Source: Corynebacterium sp. HMSC036D02
GTDB taxonomy: Bacteria; Actinomycetota; Actinomycetes; Mycobacteriales; Mycobacteriaceae
Length of the DNA: 64,000 nucleotides
NCBI RefSeq assembly: GCF_001836165.1
Contig: NZ_KV827680.1
Span: forward strand, 1-64,000
Direction of reading: 5' to 3'
A program made the position numbers and the translations under genes. Positions 16,375-25,095 of this stretch are shown one piece after another. Position 1 is the first letter of the stretch; every line of letters begins with the position of its first letter. The notes beneath the pieces are model-generated. The model did no database searches and was not told the DNA's origin. It was given only the letters and a program-made list of their open reading frames with translations.

Positions 16375-18051
16375 GTGTCTGTTCTTTCTTCCTTGCGCCA
16401 GCGCCTGCTGTACCGGTCGGCTCCGGTCGCCACCATTGACGCCGCTAAGGCCGCACCACCGCCCTCCCCTCTCGCCCCTGTCGATCTCACCGATCCGGCC
16501 CAGGTCACCGGCGTCATGGAGATCGCTGCACGCGTTGGTGAAATCCTCATTGCAGCGGGCTCAGCCAATACCGACGTGCAGGCGCAGATTCACCTCGTCG
16601 CATCCTCATATGGCCTTCACTACTGCCACGTGTCGATTCTGATGAACACCATCACTATCCACACCTCCATCGGCACCGGGCCGGATAGGCACAACCTCCA
16701 CGTCTTCCGTGTAGCGCCGAGCATCGCCGTGGACTTCACCAAACTCTCCGCCGTCGACCGGCTCATCCGCTCCATCCACTCCGGTGCGACCCCGCCGGCG
16801 ATGGCGGAAAAAATCCTGGATGACATCGACGCGATGAAGAACCCCTATTCCAAAACCACCATCGTCAGCGCATGGGGTGCCATGGGTGGATTCATCGCCG
16901 TGATGCTGGGCGGCGACCTTCTCGTCGGTGTTGTCACCTTCCTCATTTCAGCACTCATTATGGGCACGAACATGTTCCTGGCGGACTATCGCTTGCCGCC
17001 CTTTTATCAAAACCTCGTCGGCGGCCTGCTCGCCGTTGTCCCTGCCGCCATCCTCTACAACGTCTTCGCGGGATTTGGCATCCAAATGCTGCCCTCCCAA
17101 ATCATCGGTTCCGGCATCATCGTGCTGGTGGCGGGCCTGACCTTGGTGCAGTGTCTGGTGGACGGCATCACGCGCGCGCCCGTGACTTCATCCGCCAAGT
17201 TCTTTGAGGCTTTGATGTCCACCGGCGCTATCATCGCCGGCGTTGGCCTAGGTATCCAGGTGGCGGCGTGGTTGGGCTTCAGCCTGCCGCCGCTGGCGAC
17301 ACTCGCCCCGCCCGTCTATCACCAAATCCCCCTTCTGGTGCTGTGCGGTGGAATCGGTTCCGCCGCCTTCGCACTAGCGCTGGGAGCCTCGTGGTCCGAG
17401 GTCACCATCTCTGGGCTCACCGCGGCCGCCGGTATGGTTTTCTACTATTTCCTCGTCGTCTTATTGGGCGTCGGAGCTGTCGTCGCCTCCGGTATTTCGG
17501 CCGTGGCGGTCGGCCTCGCCGGTGGTCTCCTCTCCCGCCGCTACATGATGCCGCCGCTCATCACCATGATCGTGGGCTATACCCCCATGCTGCCGGGCCT
17601 GACTTTGTACCGCGGCATGTACGCCATGCTCAACGAACAGCTCATTACCGGTCTGACCAACCTGGCCAGCGCCCTCGCCATTGCCGGTGCACTAGCCGCT
17701 GGCGTGGTCTTCGGCGAGCGAGTGGCCCGCCGCCTGCGCCGCCCGCAGTACTTCCGCCCGTACACCGCCTTCAAGCGCCTGGGCACGTTCTCCTTCTCGC
17801 GCGCTACCCGCTTGGCCCAGCGCGCCCGCATTCCGCGCGTCCCCCTATCGCCCTTCGCTCCGCGCCACAACCTGCCGGCCCCACCTCCGCAGTACGGCCC
17901 CAAACCGCCCACGCCTGCACAGCAGGCGCGCTTCCAGCAGGGCGATGCCGTCACGGACATGTGGCCCGTCACCACGCAATTTCCAGCGCAGCGCCCCACC
18001 TACACGGTGCCCGGCAAAGATGACCCGAGCGCCCCATCGGCGTCGCAATAG
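16375..18051 (+). CDS. thrE: Threonine/serine exporter ThrE
   Basis: The 558-residue protein matches C. glutamicum ThrE, the proton-driven exporter of L-threonine and L-serine. The N-terminal cytoplasmic part has the family block DAAKAAPPPSPLAP, then a ThrE/DUF1212 hydrolase-like domain to about 145, then about 10 membrane segments with GTNMFLADYRLP and LPGLTLYRGMYAML. I chose the GTG at 16375 because it aligns with the short N-terminus of known ThrE; a GTG at 16351 is also in frame. A C-terminal tail of about 90 residues, rich in Pro, Arg and Gln, is longer than in C. glutamicum and of unknown role. Confidence 0.92.
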   Translation: MSVLSSLRQRLLYRSAPVATIDAAKAAPPPSPLAPVDLTDPAQVTGVMEIAARVGEILIAAGSANTDVQAQIHLVASSYGLHYCHVSILMNTITIHTSIGTGPDRHNLHVFRVAPSIAVDFTKLSAVDRLIRSIHSGATPPAMAEKILDDIDAMKNPYSKTTIVSAWGAMGGFIAVMLGGDLLVGVVTFLISALIMGTNMFLADYRLPPFYQNLVGGLLAVVPAAILYNVFAGFGIQMLPSQIIGSGIIVLVAGLTLVQCLVDGITRAPVTSSAKFFEALMSTGAIIAGVGLGIQVAAWLGFSLPPLATLAPPVYHQIPLLVLCGGIGSAAFALALGASWSEVTISGLTAAAGMVFYYFLVVLLGVGAVVASGISAVAVGLAGGLLSRRYMMPPLITMIVGYTPMLPGLTLYRGMYAMLNEQLITGLTNLASALAIAGALAAGVVFGERVARRLRRPQYFRPYTAFKRLGTFSFSRATRLAQRARIPRVPLSPFAPRHNLPAPPPQYGPKPPTPAQQARFQQGDAVTDMWPVTTQFPAQRPTYTVPGKDDPSAPSASQ

Positions 18052-18101
18052 CGTAGAATAGCCGGTCTGAAAGCTTTCACACTTCATCCCAGGAGGACTC
18101 C

Positions 18102-18461
18102 GTGCCACCAAAGGTCACAGATACTCAGCCCGCCGCTGATCAGACTCATGCAGTAGAGGAAGAGACCGCCCGCGCCGCGCGTCGCGTCGTCGCCACCTAT
18201 GCGGAGGATTTCCTCGACGGCGTGACCCTCATGTCGATGCTGGGCGTCGAACCAGAAGGCTTGGTCCACCGCAAGGTTTTGGCTGAGCAAGCCGATGCCG
18301 CTCCGAAGAAGAGCAGCAAGAAGGCAACGAAGAAGGCCTCCAAGAAGTCCACCAAGAAGACGACGAAGAAGGCTACGAAGAAAGCCACCAAGAAGGCCAC
18401 GAAGAAGTCGACCAAAAAGGCTACAAAGAAGGCAACTAAAAAGGCCGCGAAGAAGGCCTAG
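18102..18461 (+). CDS. Small lysine-rich basic protein with KKA(T/S) repeats
   Basis: The 119-residue protein has a non-repetitive acidic N-terminal part (1-65) that includes ATYAEDFLDGVTLMSMLG, and from residue 69 a tail made almost entirely of KKATKKASKK-type repeats, like the tails of histone H1-like and mycobacterial HupB proteins. AGGAGG lies 6 nt before the GTG start, so the start is firm. It is transcribed in the same direction as thrE and 2 bp before otsA. Binding of nucleic acid by the tail is likely from composition; the N-terminal part I do not recognise. Confidence 0.8.
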   Translation: MPPKVTDTQPAADQTHAVEEETARAARRVVATYAEDFLDGVTLMSMLGVEPEGLVHRKVLAEQADAAPKKSSKKATKKASKKSTKKTTKKATKKATKKATKKSTKKATKKATKKAAKKA

Positions 18462-18463
18462 TT

Positions 18464-19885
18464 ATGTCCGGGCGCAGCAATAGCTTCGTAGTCGTGGCCA
18501 ACCGCCTACCGGTGGACCTCGAGACCGCCGCCGATGGCACCCGCGAGTGGAAGGCCTCCCCTGGGGGCCTCGTCACCGCGCTCTCCCCTGTCCTAGAAGA
18601 ACACCAGGGCTGCTGGGTGGGCTGGCCCGGCGTGGCCGACGAGGCTCCCGAGCCTTTCACCACCGACAACGGTGTCCTGCTTCACCCGGTGCGCCTGACG
18701 CAGGAGGATTTTGAGGCCTTCTACGAGGGCTTTTCCAATGCCACCCTGTGGCCGCTCTACCACGACCTCATCGTCACCCCCATCTATAACCGCGACTGGT
18801 GGGACACCTACCGCGAGGTCAACCTGCGTTTTGCCAACGAGGTGGCGGCCGTCGCTGCGGAGAATGCCACGGTGTGGGTGCAGGACTATCAGCTGCAGCT
18901 CGTGCCTGGCATCCTGCGCCAGCTGCGCCCCGATCTCACTATCGGTTTCTTCCTCCACATCCCCTTCCCCTCCCCGGATCTCTTCCGCCAGTTGCCGTGG
19001 CGTGAGGAGCTGGTGCGGGGGCTTCTCGACGCCAACTTGATCGGCTTCCACCTCGAGTCCAACGCCCGCAATTTCTTGGAGCTGGCCCGCACTCAGGGCC
19101 TCACAGTAGAAGGCGAGGTCAGTACCCGCGAGGTGACCGCCCACATCGTGACGAATAGCGGTCATTCCGTCGGGGTCGGGGCCTTTCCCATCTCCATTGC
19201 GGCGAGTGAGTTCGCTGAGGGTGGCGATGCAGAGGACGTCGCCCAGCTCCGCGCTGAGTTGGGCAACCCCGCACACGTCATTTTGGGGGTCGACCGCTTG
19301 GATTACACGAAGGGAATCCTGCAGCGCCTCACTGCCTTCGAGGAACTCCTCGAGACCGGGGCACTGAATCCGGAAGAAGTAACCTTCGTCCAACTGGCTA
19401 CTCCCTCGCGCGAGCGCATCGATCATTACCGCGCCACGCGCTCGAAGGTGGAGGAAGCTGTGGGCCGCATCAATGGACGCTTTGGGCGCCTCGGCGCGCC
19501 GGTGGTGCATTACCAGCACAGTTCCGTGCCGAAGGACGTCCTGCGGCGCTACTACCGGCTCGCGGACATCATGCTGGTCACGCCGTTCAAGGACGGCATG
19601 AATCTGGTGGCCAAGGAATACGTGGCTTCCCACAGCGATGGCTCCGGCGCACTCGTGCTCTCCGAATTCGCAGGCGCTGCAGCAGAGCTCACCCAAGCCA
19701 ACTTGTGCAATCCCTTCGACATCGAGTCCATCAAGCGCGCGCTACTCTCCGCGGTCAAGGCGCTGGAGGAATCCCCCGAGACCATGCGCGAGCACATGAT
19801 TGCTATGAACGAGCAAGTCCGTCAGCACGATATCGCGCTGTGGTCGCAGTCCTTCCTCGGCGCGTTAAACCAGGAGCAAGCATGA
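18464..19885 (+). CDS. otsA: Trehalose-6-phosphate synthase
   Basis: OtsA transfers glucose from a sugar nucleotide to glucose-6-phosphate. The 473-residue GT20 protein begins SFVVVANRLPVDL, with the family NRLP motif, and contains VWVQDYQLQLVP, IGFFLHIPFPSPDLFR, GVDRLDYTKGI and KDGMNLVAKEYVA, all characteristic. It starts 2 bp after the lysine-rich gene and its stop overlaps the start of a lipoprotein gene, followed by otsB, so this is the OtsAB route to trehalose, an osmoprotectant and mycolate carrier in this genus. Confidence 0.95.
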   Translation: MSGRSNSFVVVANRLPVDLETAADGTREWKASPGGLVTALSPVLEEHQGCWVGWPGVADEAPEPFTTDNGVLLHPVRLTQEDFEAFYEGFSNATLWPLYHDLIVTPIYNRDWWDTYREVNLRFANEVAAVAAENATVWVQDYQLQLVPGILRQLRPDLTIGFFLHIPFPSPDLFRQLPWREELVRGLLDANLIGFHLESNARNFLELARTQGLTVEGEVSTREVTAHIVTNSGHSVGVGAFPISIAASEFAEGGDAEDVAQLRAELGNPAHVILGVDRLDYTKGILQRLTAFEELLETGALNPEEVTFVQLATPSRERIDHYRATRSKVEEAVGRINGRFGRLGAPVVHYQHSSVPKDVLRRYYRLADIMLVTPFKDGMNLVAKEYVASHSDGSGALVLSEFAGAAAELTQANLCNPFDIESIKRALLSAVKALEESPETMREHMIAMNEQVRQHDIALWSQSFLGALNQEQA

Positions 19886-20406
19886 CGCAGCACCGAACAG
19901 CTGCAGCGCTCACCTCTGTGCTCAGCACTGCGCTGCTCGCGCTTGGGGTAGCCGGGTGCGCTTCCACGGAGGAGGAACCTACCCCACGCGGCGACGACCG
20001 CATTGTGGGGAAGGATTGGCAGGTTATCAACCTCTATACCTCCCCTGATGCTCCTTCCACCATTCCGGACGACACCGCGCAGGTGCCGCACATGAGTTTC
20101 GGCGAGCACACCGCCGTGGGCTCAACTGGCTGTGTCTCCTTCACTGCTGAGGTTTCGTTCCACAAGGATGACAAGGCCTCCACCATCTGGGAGGGCGATG
20201 TGATGCGGGTGGAGAAAGCCATCTACGAGAGCCCGCCGCGCAGTGTTGATTGTGAGGGCTCGGTGCAGTGGGCCGATTCGCTCATGCGCAACCTCATCGC
20301 CGAAGGCCATGAATTTGACTTTTCCCTTAACCCCAACAATCAACTGGTCTTGACGCTGCGCACCGACAAGGTGGATTCCCCCATCATCCGCATGGCCTCA
20401 CTGTAG
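19882..20406 (+). CDS. Small lipoprotein between otsA and otsB
   Basis: The 174-residue product has a signal sequence ALTSVLSTALLALGVAGC with a lipobox (VAGC), so it is likely a lipid-anchored surface protein. The mature part has three further cysteines and no domain that I recognise. The ATG overlaps the otsA stop as ATGA, so the genes are translationally coupled, and otsB follows. A link to trehalose metabolism rests only on position. Confidence 0.82.
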   Translation: MTQHRTAAALTSVLSTALLALGVAGCASTEEEPTPRGDDRIVGKDWQVINLYTSPDAPSTIPDDTAQVPHMSFGEHTAVGSTGCVSFTAEVSFHKDDKASTIWEGDVMRVEKAIYESPPRSVDCEGSVQWADSLMRNLIAEGHEFDFSLNPNNQLVLTLRTDKVDSPIIRMASL

Positions 20407-20424
20407 CCCTGAAGATTTCAGCGC

Positions 20425-20430
20425 TAGGGT
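20425..20430 (+). promoter_or_regulatory. -10 element of internal otsB promoter
   Basis: TAGGGT ends 7 nt before the ATG at 20438 and would give a leaderless otsB mRNA separate from the otsA transcript. Confidence 0.45.
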
Positions 20431-20437
20431 GGGGACC

Positions 20438-21181
20438 ATGATTGATGCCCTTGCCTCCGCTGAACACCTCGCGGTCGTTTCCGACTTTGATGGCACCTTG
20501 GCAGGCTTTGCCCGTAACGCATATGAAGTAAGCCCAGAGCAGCGCTCGCTCGATGCCCTGGCCGCCCTAGCTCAACTCCCGAACACTACCGCCGCGGTGC
20601 TCTCTGGCCGGCACCTAGAGGGCCTAAAACAGGTGTGCCCGCTGCGCGAACCGGTGCTTTTTGGCGGCTCACACGGAGCTGAGTCCTCGTGGGAGAATTC
20701 CGCCCTCACCCCAGAAATGGAAGCGCATCTGGCTAAGAAGGAAACAGAGCTCAAAGAAATTATTGCCCGCCACCCCGGCGCGGAATTGGAAATCAAGCCC
20801 TTCCAGCGCGTGCTGCACCTGCGCGCATTGGAATTGCAGGACCCGGACGCCGCGGCCGCAGCATATGCGGAGGGAGAGGCACTAAGCGCCGATGGTTTCC
20901 CCAAGACTGCGGGCAAGTGCGTCGTCGAGTTTTCCGCAACGCAGGCCACGAAGGGCACATGGATAGCGGCCCTCCGCCAGCGCGTCGGCGCCACGGCGGT
21001 GGTCTTCTTAGGGGATGACACCACCGACGAGGACGGCTTCGCCGTGCTCAACCAGCCGCCGGACCTCGGTGTCAAGGTCGGTGAGGGCGATACGCAGGCG
21101 GCGCTGCGCGTGCCCGATATCGCGGCGGTGACGGAGTTCCTCGAAGAGCTCGCCGCCGCCCGCGCGCAGCACAGCGCTTAA
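20438..21181 (+). CDS. otsB: Trehalose-6-phosphate phosphatase
   Basis: OtsB removes the phosphate from trehalose-6-phosphate. The 247-residue HAD-superfamily protein has the nucleophile motif VVSDFDGTLAG near the N-terminus and the acidic metal-binding motif FLGDDTTDEDGF near 195. A GTG three codons upstream is in frame, but the ATG at 20438 is preceded by TAGGGT at the leaderless distance. Its last 4 bases overlap the end of the convergent ipsA-like gene. Confidence 0.93.
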   Translation: MIDALASAEHLAVVSDFDGTLAGFARNAYEVSPEQRSLDALAALAQLPNTTAAVLSGRHLEGLKQVCPLREPVLFGGSHGAESSWENSALTPEMEAHLAKKETELKEIIARHPGAELEIKPFQRVLHLRALELQDPDAAAAAYAEGEALSADGFPKTAGKCVVEFSATQATKGTWIAALRQRVGATAVVFLGDDTTDEDGFAVLNQPPDLGVKVGEGDTQAALRVPDIAAVTEFLEELAAARAQHSA

Positions 21182-22263
21182 GCCCCAGCCGGGGCCACGG
21201 TCCGCCCAGACTGAAAGGTAGTCGGCAACAGTGTGCGCGGCACCTCGCCGCGCCCCTCGATGAGGCGGGCCAGCATGCGCCCGGCCGCCGCCCCCTTCTC
21301 CTTGTTCGGCTGCACGACGGTGCTCAGCCCCAGCGCCAGGGCGGGCGCAATGCCGTCGAATCCGGTGACAGAAAGCTGCTCGGGCACCGCAATTCCATGA
21401 TCGCGGGCATAAGCGATAACACCGAGCGCCATCGAATCCGTCGTACACAACACCGCGGTGAGGTCCGGGTGCCTAGTCAGCAATTCCTCCGCAGCCGCAT
21501 AGGCGGTGCGCGGATCATTGATATGGCGCGTCACCACGGGGATACGTGCAGGATCGAGGCCGGCTTGCCCGAAGACATCGAGTGCACCCAATACACGTGA
21601 GCGCTGCACGTGCATATCCGCCGCGGCCAGTTGCGCGGCCGTCACTTCGCCGTCGAGGCGTTCGCGGTGTAGGCGGATGGCAAGGATGCCGATGCGGGTA
21701 TGGGAGGCGTCGACAAGCGCCTGCGCCGCCGGAGCGATCGCGGCGCGGTCATCGATGCCCACGAAGGGCAGGCCCGAGTCTGTGGGCTGGTCGCACACCA
21801 CCACCGGCAGGCCGCGGCGCCGCACTGCTTCAAGGTAAGCATCACCCGCCGCCACGGAATAGACCACGAAACCGTCGACGGCAGCCGACCCTACGAGCTG
21901 CGCTGCCTGGGCGTCACTAGGAACACCGACGGTATCTGGACCAGCGGGAATAAGGGTAAGCGTTGTGCTCGCTCCTGCCGAGGCCTCCGCCATGCCGGCG
22001 AGGAAATCCACCGAGGCCATGTCCTCGAAGGCATAGGACAGGTGCTCGGTGAGCAGGACACCCAGCGACCCCTGGCGGCGCGTGCGCAAGCTGCGCGCCG
22101 TGGGATCCGGTCCTGTGTAGCCACGCTCAGCCGCCGCGGCGAGGATGCGCTCCCGAGTGGCAGGCGCCAGCTGGTCTGGGCGGTTATACGCGTTGGACAC
22201 CGTGGTGGGCGAAACCCCGAGTTCGGCGGCCAAGGAGGCCAGCGTCGTGCTGCGTTTAGACAT
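21178..22263 (-). CDS. ipsA: LacI-family regulator, IpsA-like
   Basis: This 361-residue regulator has an N-terminal LacI helix-turn-helix (LASLAAELGVSPTTVSNAYNRP) and hinge, then a periplasmic-binding-protein-like effector domain. In C. glutamicum the LacI gene IpsA, which senses myo-inositol and activates inositol-derived lipid and mycothiol precursor synthesis, lies beside otsB and a zinc-type ABC operon as here, so the assignment rests on synteny. The start at 22263 is supported by TAACCT 7 nt upstream (22271-22276). Confidence 0.78.
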   Translation of the reverse strand: MSKRSTTLASLAAELGVSPTTVSNAYNRPDQLAPATRERILAAAAERGYTGPDPTARSLRTRRQGSLGVLLTEHLSYAFEDMASVDFLAGMAEASAGASTTLTLIPAGPDTVGVPSDAQAAQLVGSAAVDGFVVYSVAAGDAYLEAVRRRGLPVVVCDQPTDSGLPFVGIDDRAAIAPAAQALVDASHTRIGILAIRLHRERLDGEVTAAQLAAADMHVQRSRVLGALDVFGQAGLDPARIPVVTRHINDPRTAYAAAEELLTRHPDLTAVLCTTDSMALGVIAYARDHGIAVPEQLSVTGFDGIAPALALGLSTVVQPNKEKGAAAGRMLARLIEGRGEVPRTLLPTTFQSGRTVAPAGA

Positions 22264-22283
22264 GACGGTAAGGTTACCCGTTT

Positions 22284-22302
22284 TCAACTCATTATCATTT
22301 GA
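22284..22302. promoter_or_regulatory. Candidate Zur-type operator
   Basis: The 19-bp imperfect palindrome TCAACTCATTATCATTTGA, with 7 of 9 positions paired and an AATGATAATGA core, lies between the divergent ipsA and zinc-importer genes, 34 bp before the importer ATG. Its AT-rich Fur-like form fits a zinc uptake regulator. It also lies just upstream of the ipsA -10. Confidence 0.5.
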
Positions 22303-22335
22303 CAACAATTTTCACTAAAGCGTAGAAATAGGGAC

Positions 22336-23460
22336 ATGACCACTTCCTTCTCACGCCGTGCTTTCCGACGTCCCACCGCCCTCCTCTTCGCCGCCACCCT
22401 GGGCGCCGCCACGCTGAGCGCCTGCTCCTCCAGCGGCGATAACGCCGATGGCGGCTCGGATGCCGGTTCCGATAAGGAGACAATCCAGGTCGTCGCCTCG
22501 ACCTCCATCTGGGCTGACGTGGCCCAGGCGGTGGTCAACACCGCGCAGACCGACGTCAACATTGACGTCCACCCCATCGTGAGCGGTAACAGCGTGGACC
22601 CACACCACTTCGAGCCCACCGCCGCGGATATCGCCCGCGCCAACGAAGCCGACGTCATCATCGCAGGTGGCGGCGGCTACGATGCATGGCTTTACCAGGC
22701 TGTGAAGAATCAGGACCAGATCATTCACGCGCTCCCGCTCACCGCGCATGACCATGGCGACCATGCGCACGACCATGACGGACATGGTCATGGAGAGGAA
22801 CACGACCATGCGCACGAGGAACACGCGCATGACCACGACGAACATGGTCATGACGAGCATGACCATGGAGAAGGTCATGATCATGACCACGCTCATGAAG
22901 GCGAAACCGTGACCATGGACGAGGCCAAGAAGATCGCCGCCGAGCACCCCGAGCAGATCACCAACATCGATGGCAACGAGCACGTGTGGTACGACGCCGC
23001 AGCCATCGAGAAGGTGGCGACCGAAGTGGCCGAGCTCGTTAACGAAACCAACCCGGAAGCCAAGGCCACTGCTGATCCGCTAGTCGAGCGCGTAGAGGGC
23101 CTGAAGGCACGCATCGAGAAGCTCCCGCAGCGCAACTACGCGCAGACCGAGCCCATCGCGGACTACATCTTCAAGTACACCGACAGCACCGACGCCACCC
23201 CGGAGGGCTACCGCAAGGCCACCGTCGCTGAAAGCGAGCCCACCGCCGCCGACTTGGCCCGCTTCCTTGAGGGCATCAAGCAGGACAAGATCGACCTGCT
23301 CATCTTTAACCCGCAGACCGAAACCGACATGACCAAGCGCATCCGCGCCGCCGCCGAGGACAAGAACATCCCGATCGTAGAGATTGGCGAAACCCCGCCG
23401 GAGGAGACCAACTTCCTCGACTACTACGAAGAAGTCGTCAACGCACTCGAGGCTGTGTAA
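22336..23460 (+). CDS. Zinc ABC transporter, substrate-binding lipoprotein (ZnuA-like)
   Basis: The 374-residue product has a signal peptide ending LGAATLSAC (lipobox), then a cluster A-I metal-binding fold: DPHHFEPT carries the first ligand His, NEHVWYD a further ligand His, and IVEIGETPPEETNF the later acidic region. Residues about 137-190 form a very His/Asp/Glu-rich insert typical of zinc-specific binding proteins, which may capture or buffer zinc. The ATPase starts directly after the stop codon and the permease overlaps it, so this is an importer operon for Zn2+ or possibly Mn2+. Confidence 0.88.
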   Translation: MTTSFSRRAFRRPTALLFAATLGAATLSACSSSGDNADGGSDAGSDKETIQVVASTSIWADVAQAVVNTAQTDVNIDVHPIVSGNSVDPHHFEPTAADIARANEADVIIAGGGGYDAWLYQAVKNQDQIIHALPLTAHDHGDHAHDHDGHGHGEEHDHAHEEHAHDHDEHGHDEHDHGEGHDHDHAHEGETVTMDEAKKIAAEHPEQITNIDGNEHVWYDAAAIEKVATEVAELVNETNPEAKATADPLVERVEGLKARIEKLPQRNYAQTEPIADYIFKYTDSTDATPEGYRKATVAESEPTAADLARFLEGIKQDKIDLLIFNPQTETDMTKRIRAAAEDKNIPIVEIGETPPEETNFLDYYEEVVNALEAV

Positions 23461-24162
23461 GTGCTCATCTCTTTTAAAAATGCCGCAGTAGAACCACTGT
23501 GGTCTGACATGAACCTCGCCGTAGACCGCGGCGAGTTCATCGCCGTTTTAGGCCCCAACGGCGTGGGCAAATCCACGCTGCTGGGAACTATCCTGGGCAC
23601 CCGCCAGCTCACCGCGGGCAGCGTGGACGTCACGTGCCGCGTGGGCTTTATCCCACAGCAAAGGATGTTCCCGCAGGACCTGCCGCTACGCGCCCGGGAT
23701 CTGGTGTCGCTGCCCCTCGCCCACGGCACGCTGCGCAACCGGCTCCCTGCCCGGGGACGCGTCGATGAACTCCTCGCCGAGGTCGGCGCCACCGGAATTG
23801 CCAACCGCCGCGTGGGCCAGCTCTCCGGCGGGCAGCAACAGCTCATCCGCCAGGCCCAGGCCCTAGCCAACGACCCAGAACTCATCCTCGCGGACGAGCC
23901 GCTATTGTCCTTGGACCCGGCGCGACAGCAGGCGACCGTCACCAAGCTCGATGCCTGGCGCCACGAGCGCGGCACCTCCGTGCTCTTCGTTACCCACGGC
24001 ATCAACCCGGTGCTGGGCGTGGTGGATAAGGTGCTCTACCTTGCACCCAATGGCCACATGTTCGGCACGGTCGATGAGGTCATGCGCTCCGAGGTGCTCT
24101 CGGAGCTCTATGGCTCCTCCGTGACCGTCCTCAACGTCGATGGGAGGCTCATCGTTGTCTAA
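23461..24162 (+). CDS. Zinc-type ABC transporter, ATP-binding protein
   Basis: The 233-residue ATPase has Walker A GPNGVGKST, a Q-loop near IPQQRM, the ABC signature LSGGQQQL and Walker B LILADEPL followed by LSLDPARQQ. The GTG start follows the binding-protein stop without a gap. It powers uptake by the neighbouring permease. Confidence 0.9.
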   Translation: MLISFKNAAVEPLWSDMNLAVDRGEFIAVLGPNGVGKSTLLGTILGTRQLTAGSVDVTCRVGFIPQQRMFPQDLPLRARDLVSLPLAHGTLRNRLPARGRVDELLAEVGATGIANRRVGQLSGGQQQLIRQAQALANDPELILADEPLLSLDPARQQATVTKLDAWRHERGTSVLFVTHGINPVLGVVDKVLYLAPNGHMFGTVDEVMRSEVLSELYGSSVTVLNVDGRLIVV

Positions 24163-25084
24163 GTTCATCGAAGATACCCAGTACCTGCTGGGCGTTGATT
24201 TCGTGCAATCCTCGCTCATCGCCTGCGCCCTGCTCGGAATCCTGTCCGGAGTGATGACCTCGCTCATCGTCCTGCGCCAAATGTCCTTCTCCGTGCACGC
24301 CACCTCTGAGCTCGCGCTCATGGGCGCGGCCGCCGCTTTGCTCTTCGGCCTCAACATCGGCTTCGGTGCGATTGCCGGCGCCATCGTCGCGGCCATCATC
24401 CTGGCGGTGCTGGGGCTCAAGGGCCAACAAGACAGCGCTATCGGCGTGGTCATGAGTTTCGGCCTGGGTCTTTCGGTGCTGTTCCTGCACCTCTACCCCG
24501 GCAACGCCAAGACCGCGATGACGCTGCTGACCGGGCAAATCGTCGGTGTCTCCTCCGCGTCGGTGTGGCTGCTCGCCGCCACGACCGCCATCATCGTCGC
24601 CGTAGTGGCGCTGTTCTGGCGCCCGCTGCTCTTCGCCTCTGCAGACCCCGTCATGGCTCAAGCCGCCGGCGTGCCGGTGAAGTCTCTGGCGGTGTGTTTC
24701 GCCATCCTCGTGGGCCTGACGGCCGCGCAATCCGTGCAGATCGTCGGTTCCCTGCTCGTCATGGCGCTGCTCATCACCCCGGGTGCTGCGGCGGTACAGA
24801 TTACTTCCTCCCCGCTGCGCGCGGTGATGTGGTCCACCATCTTCGCGGAAGTCTCTGCCGTGGGCGGCTTCCTGCTCTCCCTAGCACCCGGCCTTCCGGT
24901 ATCGGTGTTTGTGACCACGATTTCCTTCATCATCTACCTGGCCTGCCGCTTCATCGGCTGGCTGCGCGGGCGCACTGCGGTGCGCGATGACATCGCTGCT
25001 GCACGCTTCCACCGCGAGCACAAAGACTCAGGCGAAGAGCACCACACAAGCACCCACGACGAGAACTGCGCGCATACCGACTAA
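24155..25084 (+). CDS. Zinc-type ABC transporter, permease
   Basis: This 309-residue protein of the ABC-3 (ZnuB/MntB) permease family has about 8 membrane segments. QMSFSVHATSELALMGAAAA corresponds to the H-A-x-E-x-A metal-permease region near residue 45. The C-terminus is His/Glu-rich (HREHKDSGEEHHTSTHDENCAH), which could bind metal. I place the start at the TTG at 24155 because GGAGG lies 7 nt before it; an ATG at 24140 is also in frame. It overlaps the ATPase gene by 8 bp. Confidence 0.88.
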   Translation: MSKFIEDTQYLLGVDFVQSSLIACALLGILSGVMTSLIVLRQMSFSVHATSELALMGAAAALLFGLNIGFGAIAGAIVAAIILAVLGLKGQQDSAIGVVMSFGLGLSVLFLHLYPGNAKTAMTLLTGQIVGVSSASVWLLAATTAIIVAVVALFWRPLLFASADPVMAQAAGVPVKSLAVCFAILVGLTAAQSVQIVGSLLVMALLITPGAAAVQITSSPLRAVMWSTIFAEVSAVGGFLLSLAPGLPVSVFVTTISFIIYLACRFIGWLRGRTAVRDDIAAARFHREHKDSGEEHHTSTHDENCAHTD

Positions 25085-25087
25085 ACT
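25082..25087 (+). promoter_or_regulatory. -10 element for the esterase gene
   Basis: TAAACT, whose first three bases are the permease stop codon, ends 8 nt before the GTG at 25096. Confidence 0.4.
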
Positions 25088-25095
25088 ATCTGCCC

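Noticed and set aside
18304..18459. AAGAAGGC-type tandem repeats as a noncoding repeat.
   Set aside because: The repeats are in frame and make the KKA(T/S) tail of a gene with a strong ribosome site.
22741..22912. Repetitive GACCATGG/CATGACC-like DNA as a candidate repeat array.
   Set aside because: It encodes the His/Asp-rich insert of the zinc-binding protein; repetition follows from the codons.
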